The notes under the pieces are model-generated. The model was not told the DNA's origin. It searched no databases and was given only the letters and a program-made list of their open reading frames with translations. The translations under genes were made by a program, and so were the position numbers. A stretch of 9,121 nucleotides of DNA, from the NCBI GenBank assembly GCA_003483125.1, contig DMWU01000085.1:6867-15987 (forward strand), written 5' to 3'. Source of the stretch: Erythrobacter sp. GTDB lineage: Bacteria > Pseudomonadota > Alphaproteobacteria > Sphingomonadales > Sphingomonadaceae. This document shows, in pieces, positions 1 to 8,635 of the stretch (its first letter is position 1; each line of letters begins with the position of its first letter).

Positions 1-484
<484 letters not shown>

Positions 485-765
485 CTATCTACCTTCAAGC
501 CGCGTCTCTCGGCAAAAGCGACACATGCGACATAGTCTAAAGAATAAAATCTGGTCGGGCGCGGTGATAGACAAGTGGCTGTTGAGGGTGAAGAAAAATG
601 CGCTCATTCGCGGGGGATTAGCGCGGAAGGGGCGTGTAGGACAGACGTGACGTTAAACCATTCTCGTGATCGCGCCTCAAACAGGTGCAAGACAGGCGAA
701 CATTCATGCGGCATAGATCGAAAATTGTGATAGGCGCGTGTGAATTGAGGTTTAGGGGGTAAGGA
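485..765. other. Divergent intergenic region between folP and the zinc-ribbon gene
   Basis: This 281-bp gap separates two divergent genes, so it should contain both promoters. I see no convincing -35/-10 pair on either strand, no repeat and no RNA gene. A seven-codon ATG reading frame at 598-621 has no supporting signal. The AT-rich stretch near 535-552 is the most promoter-like part for folP, but this is only a guess. Confidence 0.4.
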
Positions 766-1278
766 ATGGAGTGCACATTATGCGGCACAGAGGTCGCAGA
801 AGGTAGCACGCATTGCACCAATTGCGGCGCAGAATTGCAAACTGATGTGGCAACCGAAACGTCATTGTCAGATGGTGAAGCAGGCAAGTTGCAGGTAGCA
901 TCGGGCTGCCTCGTCCTGCTCTTCTCGATATTCACAATGCCGATCAAGACCGCAAACATGGCTGCGCATGAACTGCGCCAGATCGCTAAGGCGGGTGCGC
1001 TCGAAACCGACAAGGACTTCCCGCACCTGTTTTGGTGCAAGGCAATGTTGCCGATCGTCGCGACAGCCCTTTCCGCCCTTGTGTTTCTTGGCGTGCTTGT
1101 TTTCGCCGTTATCACGGGAGGCATTGTAGGCCTGATTGTTGGCCTTGTACCCGCAAGCCTCGCATTGGTCTTCACCGACTGGTTCATCATGATCGTTGGA
1201 GAGTATCTGGTGATCAAGGTCGTCAGTGGTCGTTATTACACGCAGAAGATCAAAGAAGCCGACAAAGAAAGCGGGTAA
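766..1278 (+). CDS. Zinc-ribbon membrane protein of unknown function
   Basis: The function is not recognised. The 170-residue product starts with a compact zinc ribbon: two CxxC knuckles at C3/C6 and C17/C20, each followed by Gly, as in the short ribbons at the N-termini of many bacterial membrane proteins. A polar linker (about 24-42) follows, then a hydrophobic segment (about 44-60), a soluble stretch (61-92), and a long Gly/Val/Ile-rich hydrophobic region (about 93-150) that could form two or three membrane helices. The C-terminus is a short Lys-rich tail. There is no signal peptide, so the ribbon is probably cytoplasmic. An AGGGGG ribosome site at 754-759 sits 6 nt before the ATG. The gene stands alone, divergent from folP and convergent with ccrM. 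A 199-codon frame on the opposite strand lacks any recognisable domain, whereas the Cys knuckles support this strand. Confidence 0.8.
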   Translation: MECTLCGTEVAEGSTHCTNCGAELQTDVATETSLSDGEAGKLQVASGCLVLLFSIFTMPIKTANMAAHELRQIAKAGALETDKDFPHLFWCKAMLPIVATALSALVFLGVLVFAVITGGIVGLIVGLVPASLALVFTDWFIMIVGEYLVIKVVSGRYYTQKIKEADKESG

Positions 1279-1395
1279 GAATAGCCACGAGCCGATTCTG
1301 GATCACTTCATCGAGTGCCTCCAAAACTCTTAGGGGCTATTCTGATCGGGCCGAATTCGTATTCTGCCCAGGCAACGGTTGATCGAAGCCCGAAC
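1279..1395. other. Convergent intergenic spacer
   Basis: The spacer lies between the 3' ends of the zinc-ribbon gene and ccrM. It holds a 9-bp inverted repeat (1278-1286 with 1335-1343), but the ~48-nt loop and missing T-run make it a poor terminator. One GANTC site lies at 1294-1298. No clear intrinsic terminator is visible for either gene. Confidence 0.35.
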
Positions 1396-2629
<1,234 letters not shown>

Positions 2630-2643
2630 CGAAGAAAGAACAA

Positions 2644-2719
2644 AAAGAGTCTTTCACAAGATGTTGAGTCTCAAGCGATTCCAAAGACTCGATATGATGG
2701 GGTGTTGCGCAGAAGACTC
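2644..2719. repeat. Dense array of five GANTC sites upstream of the ccrM promoter
   Basis: CcrM target sites occur at 2647-2651, 2666-2670, 2677-2681, 2686-2690 and 2715-2719. Offsets from the first are 19, 30, 39 and 68 bp, close to multiples of a helical turn. The first sits in the palindrome AAAGAGTCTTT (2644-2654), and the second in TTGAGTCTCAA (2664-2674). The last two lie in a 10-bp direct repeat, AAGACTCGAT (2684-2693 and 2713-2722). With the two leader sites there are seven in 152 bp; about 0.6 are expected at random. Confidence 0.8.
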
Positions 2720-2722
2720 GAT

Positions 2723-2740
2723 CTGGGATTTTTATCCCAG
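2723..2740 (-). terminator. Stem-loop overlapping the antiporter stop codon
   Basis: CTGGGATTTTTATCCCAG forms a perfect 7-bp stem with a 4-nt loop. On the minus strand the TAA stop of the antiporter gene begins at the last base of the 5' arm and ends in the loop. No U-run follows, so it is not a classical intrinsic terminator. It may protect the 3' end or assist factor-dependent termination ahead of the ccrM control region. Confidence 0.4.
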
Positions 2741-3652
2741 CAAGAGTGCGGTGTTGGCGACAAAGACCAGCAACAGCAAGGAAGCCATCACCCGACCGAT
2801 CGTCTTTGCCCTCGCCAAGAGCAATAGCAGCGCCACAGCGGTGATCACCAACAGCACGATTTCATAGGTCAGGAGGCCGGCAGGAACGGGCACCGGCGCG
2901 ATTACCATGGTTGCCCCGCCAATCAGCAGTATATTGTAGATATTCGATCCAACCACATTGCCCAGCGCAAGGCCCGGCTTGCCCCGCAATGCAGCCGCAA
3001 TCGATGCGGCGAGTTCTGGCAGGCTCGTACCAACCGCGACCAAGGTCAGACCAATCACTGTCTCACTCACACCCCAGAGGCGTGCGAGGTCAATCGCCCC
3101 TGTCACCAGCAGGTTGCCGCCACCCACCAGCAGCGCCAGGCCCAGGACAAACGCGAGGATGGCCCAATGCGTCGCCATCGCGGCCTCATAATCGTCGACC
3201 TCGTCAGTCTCGCGAGGATGGTAATAGCGCCAGTAAATATAGGTCATGATCGCAGCCAGCAGCCCAATACCGATCCAGACAGAGCCAATTTGCACCGCCG
3301 TTATTCCCCACAACAGCAATGACGCGAGCAGTGCCACTACGGCGTCGCGCTTACCGGTGCCGGTTAACGAGATTGGCATGACCAGTGCCGCGACGCCCAA
3401 AATCAGCAATGTATTGGCGAGGTTCGATCCCACCACATTGCCCCAGGCAAGCTGCGGCGATCCCAGTATTGCAGCCTCTACTGAGGCAACCATCTCTGGC
3501 ATCGAAGTGGCAAAGCCCACGATTACGAGGCCGGTGACGAGGTGCGATACGCCCAGCCGTCGCGCAATTCCCACCGAACCGCGCACGAGCAGCTCGCCAC
3601 CAACGGCAAGACTAATCAGGCCAAGAACGCTCAAGATGATCGAATTAAGCAT
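2732..3652 (-). CDS. CaCA-family Ca2+/cation (Na+) antiporter
   Basis: This is an inner-membrane exchanger of the Ca2+/cation antiporter superfamily (YrbG-like), expected to export Ca2+ in exchange for Na+ (possibly K+-dependent or H+). The 306 residues show the family's internal duplication. The first alpha-repeat has GFATSMPEM at 46-54 and GNVVGSN at 71-77. The second has VAVGTSLPEL at 205-214 and GNVVGSN at 231-237. The Glu in each (S/T)xPE motif is the cation ligand. About ten hydrophobic segments are visible, with an acidic loop (147-157, RETDEVDDYEA) joining the halves. There is no clear ribosome site before the ATG. The gene starts 28 nt after the rnhB stop on the same strand, so co-transcription and coupling are likely. 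Length and motifs are complete. The ion specificity is not readable from the sequence. Confidence 0.92.
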   Translation of the reverse strand: MLNSIILSVLGLISLAVGGELLVRGSVGIARRLGVSHLVTGLVIVGFATSMPEMVASVEAAILGSPQLAWGNVVGSNLANTLLILGVAALVMPISLTGTGKRDAVVALLASLLLWGITAVQIGSVWIGIGLLAAIMTYIYWRYYHPRETDEVDDYEAAMATHWAILAFVLGLALLVGGGNLLVTGAIDLARLWGVSETVIGLTLVAVGTSLPELAASIAAALRGKPGLALGNVVGSNIYNILLIGGATMVIAPVPVPAGLLTYEIVLLVITAVALLLLLARAKTIGRVMASLLLLVFVANTALLLG

Positions 3653-3680
3653 GCGGGCGTGCGCTTAGCGGGTTTGCGCG

Positions 3681-4304
3681 CTAGAAAAGTGCCAATTGTG
3701 CGACTGGCGCAAAGCTTTGCCGATGCAACGCCGTCGGGCCGTATTGTCGCAACGCCTCCATATGTTCGCGTGTCCCATAGCCTTTATTACGTTCCCAACC
3801 ATATTCCGGATGCATTTGCGCAGCTTCCAGCATCAGGCGGTCGCGCCATTGCTTGGCTATAATAGAGGCGGCGGAGATCGCGGGTTCTATCCCGTCACCA
3901 CCCACTATGGCACGCGCGGGCCAGCGCCAATCACCGCAGCGTCCAGCCGGCGTAGCATTGCCATCGATGATCACCTCTTCCGGATCAGCGCCCCGTTTTT
4001 GCACCAATTCCGCAACCGCCCGTGTCATCGCCAGCATGGTTGCGGCGAAGATATTGATCCGGTCAATCTCCTCGACCTCGGCAATTCCGACCGCCCATTG
4101 GCAGCTTTCGCGAATCTCTTCGTTGAGAATTGCGCGGCGCTGAGCAGAAATCTTCTTGGAATCATCGAGGTTTTGCGGGTAGTTCTCGCCCAGCAAAACC
4201 GCAGCGGCCACTACCGGGCCTGCCAGCGGGCCACGGCCGGCTTCGTCCACACCAAAGACGGCTGGCGTATTGAAGAAAGCAGATTTTGGAGGTGATGCCG
4301 CCAT
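3681..4304 (-). CDS. rnhB: Ribonuclease HII
   Basis: RNase HII cuts the RNA strand of RNA-DNA hybrids and removes single misincorporated ribonucleotides from DNA. With the ATG at 4304 the product is 207 residues, the usual length. The active site is intact: VDEAGRG at 19-25 gives D20/E21 and the GRG loop, VIIDGN at 112-117 gives D114, and KQWRDRLM at 151-158 gives D155. AISAASIIAK (142-151) and the NKGYGT block (173-178) are typical. The frame stays open upstream to an ATG at 4496, but those 64 codons are antisense to the neighbouring lipoprotein's signal peptide and have no homology to the family. No strong ribosome site precedes 4304. A weak TTGCCA/GATAAA promoter (4360-4355 and 4337-4332, 17-bp spacer) would give a very short leader. 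Confidence 0.95.
   Translation of the reverse strand: MAASPPKSAFFNTPAVFGVDEAGRGPLAGPVVAAAVLLGENYPQNLDDSKKISAQRRAILNEEIRESCQWAVGIAEVEEIDRINIFAATMLAMTRAVAELVQKRGADPEEVIIDGNATPAGRCGDWRWPARAIVGGDGIEPAISAASIIAKQWRDRLMLEAAQMHPEYGWERNKGYGTREHMEALRQYGPTALHRQSFAPVAQLALF
4288..4295 (+). promoter_or_regulatory. Strong ribosome binding site for the PQQ-family lipoprotein gene
   Basis: GGAGGTGA lies 7 nt before the ATG at 4303 and is the strongest Shine-Dalgarno sequence noticed in the window. It lies inside the first codons of rnhB on the other strand. It selects 4303 over an earlier in-frame ATG at 4270, which would put non-signal residues before the signal peptide. Confidence 0.8.
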
Positions 4305-5529
4305 GTTCAACAAGTCAAAAACTATGCTGACTTTATCCCTAGCGACCGTGGCTCTGGCAAGCTGTGGCGCAAGCTCAGATGTGGATACCGGTGACGGCGA
4401 AGCGCGCGTCACGAGCATTTCGAGTGAAGAACACGGTACCTTCAACAGACCATGGGCGGCAGATTTCATTCCCGGCACCTCTGTGCTGGTCGTCACCGAG
4501 AAGGGCGGCCAGGTGAAGGCCTATGACACGGCTACGGGCGAGGTCATGGATATCACTGGCGCACCTAATGTCGATTTTGGCGGCCAGGGTGGCCTTGGCG
4601 ATGTTGCATTCCTCAAAAGCGAGGCTGGCGCAGAGATCGGCACGCGTACAATCTATCTTACTTGGGCAGAAGCAGGATCGGGCGATACGCGCGGTGCCGT
4701 GATGGGCAAGGGCGTGCTCGATTGCACAGGCGATGATGGCTGCGCCATCCGCGACCTTGAGGTCGTCTGGCAACAGACGCCCAAGGTTACGGGGCGCGGA
4801 CACTACTCGCACCGAATCGCTTTCGCTCCCGATGGCGAGCATCTGTTCCTGACCAGCGGCGACCGCCAGAAAATGGAACCCGCGCAGGACAATACGAACA
4901 CGATCGGTACTATCGTCCGCCTGAACCTGGACGGTAGCACCGCGCAGGGTAATCCCTTTGCCGACCAAGGCAGCCCGACCGACCAGATTTGGTCATACGG
5001 CCATCGTAACCTGCTGGGCATTGCCTTCGACACGGAAAGGCAACTTTGGGATGTCGAGCATGGTCCCGCAGGCGGGGACGAGCTGAACCTTGTAAAGCCA
5101 GGGCAGAATTACGGCTGGCCTACCGTTTCTGACGGCGAACATTACAATGGCGATCCCATCCCCGATCACGATACTGCTCCATCATTCGCCAAATATGCAA
5201 TCACATGGACCCCGGTCATCGCGCCTGGCGACATGATAGTTTATCGCGGCGACCTCTTCTCTGGCTGGAAGGGCGACGCCCTGATCGCGGGCATGGCATC
5301 GCGCGGTCTTGTGCAGGTCGAGCTGGATGGAGAGCAGGCGAACGAGATTGCACGACATGACCTTGGCGAGCGTATCCGCGCTGTGGTGGAAGGCCCCGAT
5401 GGTGCGCTATGGGTGCTTGAAGATGGAGAAGAGGCCAAGCTGCTGAAGCTCACGCCTGCAAACTGGGCGGGTCATTGTTTAGTCGCCCAAAGCGATTTTA
5501 GCATCGACAGTGCATTGCTGCGCGCCTAA
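4303..5529 (+). CDS. PQQ-dependent sugar (aldose) dehydrogenase family lipoprotein
   Basis: This is a soluble-glucose-dehydrogenase-like six-bladed propeller (GSDH family, YliI/Asd-like), which oxidises aldoses with the cofactor PQQ in the periplasm. The product has 408 residues. A lipoprotein signal peptide ends in the lipobox LASC (C21), so a membrane-anchored periplasmic protein is expected. Family motifs occur in order: GGQGGLGD at 93-100, GHYSHRIAFAPDG at 166-178, SYGHRNLLGIAFD at 231-243, VEHGPAGGDELNL at 251-263 and PGQNYGWP at 266-273. The propeller seems to end at LLKLTP (380-385). The last ~20 residues form a tail not usual in the family, possibly from loss of an earlier stop. No PQQ synthesis gene is in the window, so the cofactor is inferred. 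The start follows the strong ribosome site at 4288 and overlaps the divergent rnhB start. Confidence 0.9.
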   Translation: MFNKSKTMLTLSLATVALASCGASSDVDTGDGEARVTSISSEEHGTFNRPWAADFIPGTSVLVVTEKGGQVKAYDTATGEVMDITGAPNVDFGGQGGLGDVAFLKSEAGAEIGTRTIYLTWAEAGSGDTRGAVMGKGVLDCTGDDGCAIRDLEVVWQQTPKVTGRGHYSHRIAFAPDGEHLFLTSGDRQKMEPAQDNTNTIGTIVRLNLDGSTAQGNPFADQGSPTDQIWSYGHRNLLGIAFDTERQLWDVEHGPAGGDELNLVKPGQNYGWPTVSDGEHYNGDPIPDHDTAPSFAKYAITWTPVIAPGDMIVYRGDLFSGWKGDALIAGMASRGLVQVELDGEQANEIARHDLGERIRAVVEGPDGALWVLEDGEEAKLLKLTPANWAGHCLVAQSDFSIDSALLRA

Positions 5530-5539
5530 GCGCGCGGCG
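5516..5539 (+). promoter_or_regulatory. GC-rich stem-loop with a stop codon in its loop
   Basis: GCGCGC (5520-5525) pairs with GCGCGC (5530-5535) around the loop CTAA, which contains the TAA stop of the PQQ-family gene. The stem extends outward to 5516/5539 with two G-U pairs. It ends 2 nt before the ATG of the acetyltransferase gene, which has no ribosome site. No U-run follows, so translational coupling is at least as likely as termination. Confidence 0.45.
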
Positions 5540-5541
5540 CG

Positions 5542-6075
5542 ATGCCGAGCATTATACCCTTGTCCCAAGTGGCACCTGAACTGATCGAGCAATTGCTTGA
5601 TCGGGCATTCGGGTCTGATCGCCATGCACGCACTGCATATCGCATCCGTGAAGGGCTGGACTGGCTGGAGAGGCTGAGCTTCGCCGCGCTTGACGATAAC
5701 GATATGCTGGCGGGCACAATACAATGCTGGCCGGTCGCGCTCACCGATCCGGAAGGCAGGCATCATCCAATGCTGATGGTAGGCCCGGTCGCCGTATTGC
5801 CGGAAATGCAAGGCGAGGGATATGGCAATGCGTTAATGCTAGCCATGCTGGAAGCGGTCGAAGGCACTCAGCCCAGATCTGCAATCCTTCCGCAGGTGAT
5901 GATCGGCGATCCGGAATATTACGGCCGCTTCTTCAGCTTCCTAGCCGAGCACACCAGGGGATGGGATTGTCCCGGCCCGCACGATCCGGCGCGCCTGCTG
6001 CTGCGTTCTGCCAATCCGGCCATCCTGCCGGAGCGCGGCATGCTTGGTCCATGGCAGCAGGACTTGGCGAATTAA
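5542..6075 (+). CDS. GNAT-family N-acetyltransferase (YhbS-like)
   Basis: This is a predicted acetyl-CoA-dependent N-acetyltransferase; the substrate is unknown. The 177-residue product has the GNAT core. The beta-4 strand leads into the acetyl-CoA pyrophosphate loop at 81-99, GPVAVLPEMQGEGYGNALM, where QGEGYG fits the Q/R-x-x-G-x-G/A rule. The YhbS-type GDPEYYGRF motif is at 122-130. The C-terminal region (about 136-177) is Pro-rich and ends the domain. It begins 12 nt after the preceding stop codon, with a GC-rich stem-loop in between and no Shine-Dalgarno sequence, so translation probably depends on ribosomes arriving from the upstream gene or on unfolding of that stem. The DUF1285 gene follows 28 nt downstream. 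Family assignment is firm; the start is moderately supported. Confidence 0.87.
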   Translation: MPSIIPLSQVAPELIEQLLDRAFGSDRHARTAYRIREGLDWLERLSFAALDDNDMLAGTIQCWPVALTDPEGRHHPMLMVGPVAVLPEMQGEGYGNALMLAMLEAVEGTQPRSAILPQVMIGDPEYYGRFFSFLAEHTRGWDCPGPHDPARLLLRSANPAILPERGMLGPWQQDLAN

Positions 6076-6103
6076 GCTGCATCTGGCAGGGCACTCATCC
6101 GCA

Positions 6104-6655
6104 ATGCCCTACCAACCACCACCCTATCTTGCTGAATTGACGCTTGAAGCGATTGCCGATCAGGTCGCGACGCGTAAATTGCCGCCGGTCGAAGACTGGG
6201 CGCCGCAGCGACGGGGCGATAGCGAAATGCGCATCCAGGCGGATGGCAGCTGGTTGCACCAAGGCTCACCGATCAAACGCGACGCCATGGCACGAGCATT
6301 TTCCGGCCTACTGACGCGTGACAAAGAGGGACAGCATTGGCTCGTTACCCCGTTTGAGAAACTCTCGATCGAAGTTGCGGACGCGGCATTCATCGCTACC
6401 GATGTCGCACGCAAAGGTGACGATCTTGTATTCCGTCTGAATACGGATGAGCTGGTGGTGGCCGGAGCGGATCACAGGCTGCTCGCGCGCGGAAATGTCG
6501 AGACACCCGCGCTCTATCTGCATGTGCGGCGCGGGTGCGAGGCGCGGCTCAACCGCAGCACCTACCAGCAATTAGCCGAGATCGCCCTTGAAGATGGCGA
6601 TGATTGGCGCTTGCAAAGCGGGGGCGAGCAATTCTCGCTTATGCCCGAAGCATGA
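6104..6655 (+). CDS. DUF1285 family protein
   Basis: The product is a 183-residue cytoplasmic protein of the DUF1285 family, whose function is not established. Typical features are the N-terminal LPPVEDWAP (26-34), the block RIQADGSWLHQGSPIKRDAM (43-62), LVTPFEKLSIEV (80-91) and the late YLHVRRGCEARL (138-149). There is no signal peptide or membrane segment. The ATG at 6104 places the family motif at the usual distance; an earlier in-frame ATG at 6044 would overlap the acetyltransferase and add unrelated residues. No good ribosome site is visible. Its stop overlaps the start of the Nudix gene in ATGA, so the two are translationally coupled. In alphaproteobacteria DUF1285 genes commonly precede a CoA pyrophosphatase and a CCA-adding enzyme, as here. 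Confidence 0.88.
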   Translation: MPYQPPPYLAELTLEAIADQVATRKLPPVEDWAPQRRGDSEMRIQADGSWLHQGSPIKRDAMARAFSGLLTRDKEGQHWLVTPFEKLSIEVADAAFIATDVARKGDDLVFRLNTDELVVAGADHRLLARGNVETPALYLHVRRGCEARLNRSTYQQLAEIALEDGDDWRLQSGGEQFSLMPEA

Positions 6656-7257
6656 GCCTGTTCGATCGCCTTTCTATCGCACTTGAAGAGGGCCACTCCC
6701 GGGAAGTTGGCGGGTTGATGAGCGATGCCCACTTTGCCGAGGCCGAGCGCTCGACAAAGGCTGCAGTACTGATTGCCATTACCGATCGCGACGAACCAGG
6801 TGTCATCCTGACCCAGCGGCCCAACAATATGCGCGACCATCCCGGTCAGGTTGCCTTCCCGGGCGGCAAGCTGGATGAAGGAGAAGACTCCATTGCCGCT
6901 GCGCTGCGCGAGGCGGAGGAAGAACTGACGCTCGATCGATCGCTTGTAAGGCTGGTGGGGACAACCGATCGATACCAGACCGGCACAGGCTTCGATGTTA
7001 CTCCTGTCTTGGGCGTCGTGCCGCCCGACTTAAAGCTCTCAGCCAATCCTCAAGAGGTAGAAGCATGGTTCGAAGCACCGCTTTGGCTATTGCTCGACCT
7101 AAATAGCTGGCAGGAACACGAGGTTTTCTGGCGCGGAAGTATGCGCAAATATCTCGAATTGCATTATGAGGGGTTCCGGATCTGGGGCGTCACCGCGGCA
7201 ATCATTGCCAATCTGGCGCGCCGGATCGATGCTGGGGGGCTGTTCGATGCACGCTAA
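6652..7257 (+). CDS. Nudix hydrolase, CoA pyrophosphatase (NudL-like)
   Basis: This enzyme is predicted to split coenzyme A or its derivatives into phosphopantetheine and 3',5'-ADP. The 201-residue product carries the CoA-pyrophosphatase signature before the Nudix box: VILTQRPNNMRDHPGQVAFP at 51-70. The Nudix box follows from G72 (GKLDEGE, then REAEEEL), with the metal-binding REAxEE at 86-91. The glycine that normally follows two residues later is Thr93. GTGFDVTPVLG (111-121) is also typical of the subfamily. The start at 6652 overlaps the DUF1285 stop (ATGA); an earlier in-frame ATG at 6604 lies inside DUF1285 and adds no domain. Its 3' end overlaps the CCA-enzyme gene by 11 bp, so the genes form one transcript. 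Confidence 0.93.
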   Translation: MSLFDRLSIALEEGHSREVGGLMSDAHFAEAERSTKAAVLIAITDRDEPGVILTQRPNNMRDHPGQVAFPGGKLDEGEDSIAAALREAEEELTLDRSLVRLVGTTDRYQTGTGFDVTPVLGVVPPDLKLSANPQEVEAWFEAPLWLLLDLNSWQEHEVFWRGSMRKYLELHYEGFRIWGVTAAIIANLARRIDAGGLFDAR

Positions 7258-8437
7258 GTTAAGGGAAGCAGACTGGGTGCAGCGTGCTGGTCTGCACGCG
7301 CTTACCGATGCCCTGGGCGCCGAGAATATCCGCTGGGTCGGCGGCGCAATCCGTGACAGCCTGCTGGGTGTCGACGTCAATGATGTCGATTGCGCGACCA
7401 CATTACTGCCCGACGCCGTGATTGATCGTTGCCGCGAGGCCGGTATCCGCACGGTTCCAACAGGCATAGATCATGGCACAATCACCGCAATCCTCGATGA
7501 TGGCCCGGTAGAGGTCACCACACTACGGCGCGACATCAGCACCGATGGCAGGCGCGCGACAATCGCCCTCGCCACTGACTGGCGCGAAGATGCAGCACGG
7601 CGCGATTTCACCATCAACGCGCTTTATGCTCATCCCGAAACGCTGGAAATCTCGGACTACTTTGGCGGGCAAGATGATCTGGAGGCGCGGCGCGTGCGTT
7701 TCATTGGAGACGCTTCCGCGCGCATCCGTGAGGATCACTTACGCATTCTGCGCTATTTCCGGTTCCAGGCGCGGTTTGGTTCGGAACTGGATCCTGAGGC
7801 AGAGGCTGCTTGCAGCGATCTGGCCCAAACGCTCAAAGGCCTGAGCCGCGAGCGCGTTTGGGCAGAGATGCAATCACTGCTTGCCCTGCCCGATCCATCA
7901 GAAACTATTGCCCGCATGCGCAAGCTGGGCGTGCTGCAGGTGATCCTGCCCGAAGCTTGCCCGCCGGGACTGAAGGCGCTTGAGCGGCTGATCGCAGAGG
8001 AAACCAAGGCTGCTATCGGTCCTCACCCGGTCCGCAGGCTCGCAGCATTACTGCCACCGCATGTAGAGACCGCTGAAGCGGTCGCGGCCCGACTGCGGCT
8101 GTCCAAGGCACAGCGCCGACAGTGGATCAGCCTTGCCGAACGAGTGCCGGGCGATCTGGAGGAGGCGCGCGAGCTTGCCTATAATGAAGGAGTCGAGATA
8201 GCGCACGACCGCTTGCTGCTGCAGGCTGGCGACCTGACACCGCTTCGCAATTGGGAAGCTCCATCCTTCCCCCTTAAGGGCGGAGAGATCGTGGCGCGCG
8301 GCGTTGCTGCCGGCCCTGCAGTCGCAAAAATCCTTCGCACTGTTGAGAATCGCTGGGTGACCGAAGGCTTCCCATCGGCCGATAGGATCAACGAAATGCT
8401 GGAAGAAGAAATCTCAAAGAGCCAGCCCGGCGCTTAA
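7247..8437 (+). CDS. cca: CCA tRNA nucleotidyltransferase
   Basis: This enzyme adds or repairs the 3'-CCA end of tRNAs using CTP and ATP. The 396-residue product is the class II, HD-less form usual in alphaproteobacteria. Motifs in order: the nucleotide-binding VGGAIRDSLLG (31-41), the catalytic DVD (D46 and D48), RRDFTINALY (118-127), the GGQDDLEARRVRFIG stretch (140-154), and REDHLRILRYFRFQARF (161-177). The C-terminal half is helical and binds the tRNA body. The ATG at 7247 has a GGGGGG ribosome site (about 7233-7238) upstream and overlaps the Nudix stop by 11 bp. Earlier in-frame ATGs at 7166 and 7229 lie deep in the Nudix gene. It is the last gene of the acetyltransferase-DUF1285-Nudix run. 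A stem-loop lies about 40 nt after its stop. Confidence 0.95.
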   Translation: MHAKLREADWVQRAGLHALTDALGAENIRWVGGAIRDSLLGVDVNDVDCATTLLPDAVIDRCREAGIRTVPTGIDHGTITAILDDGPVEVTTLRRDISTDGRRATIALATDWREDAARRDFTINALYAHPETLEISDYFGGQDDLEARRVRFIGDASARIREDHLRILRYFRFQARFGSELDPEAEAACSDLAQTLKGLSRERVWAEMQSLLALPDPSETIARMRKLGVLQVILPEACPPGLKALERLIAEETKAAIGPHPVRRLAALLPPHVETAEAVAARLRLSKAQRRQWISLAERVPGDLEEARELAYNEGVEIAHDRLLLQAGDLTPLRNWEAPSFPLKGGEIVARGVAAGPAVAKILRTVENRWVTEGFPSADRINEMLEEEISKSQPGA

Positions 8438-8475
8438 TCTCCGCTTCAGTTTGAGGCAGTTACTTATTGATAGTT

Positions 8476-8504
8476 GCGCCATTGGGTTTGACCCGTTATG
8501 GCGC
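8476..8504 (+). terminator. Strong stem-loop downstream of cca
   Basis: GCGCCAT (8476-8482) pairs with ATGGCGC (8498-8504). Inside, GGGT (8484-8487) pairs with ACCC (8491-8494), leaving a TTG loop and a small asymmetric internal loop. It is well placed to end the cca transcript. No T-run follows, so it may act as a 3'-end stabiliser or with Rho instead of as an intrinsic terminator. The rest of the 8438-8635 gap shows no gene and no clear promoter. Confidence 0.5.
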
Positions 8505-8635
8505 GCCTCCACTTGATCCCCGCAAGGGCGATCGTCGGGATGCTGGCCTTCTCCAGTCTTCCTTAAATTTGGGCGCTAATGCCAAAAGCTAACTGCTGGC
8601 GGTGTTGGATATTGTTGAGAATACGGAGAGAATTG

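Noticed and set aside
598..621. Seven-codon ATG frame in the folP/zinc-ribbon gap as a leader peptide
   Set aside because: It has no attenuator-like structure or codon bias and no clear ribosome site.
618..1217. 199-codon open frame on the minus strand over the zinc-ribbon gene
   Set aside because: No recognisable domain and low-complexity composition. The plus strand has paired CxxC knuckles, a ribosome site and plausible membrane helices.
1278..1343. 9-bp inverted repeat as a bidirectional terminator
   Set aside because: The loop is about 48 nt and there is no T-run, so a chance match is likely.
3696..4295. 199-codon plus-strand frame over rnhB
   Set aside because: It is a shadow of rnhB; the translation shows no domain.
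4305..4496. 64-codon N-terminal extension of RNase HII
   Set aside because: It is antisense to the neighbour's lipoprotein signal peptide. Starting at 4304 gives the normal length for the family.
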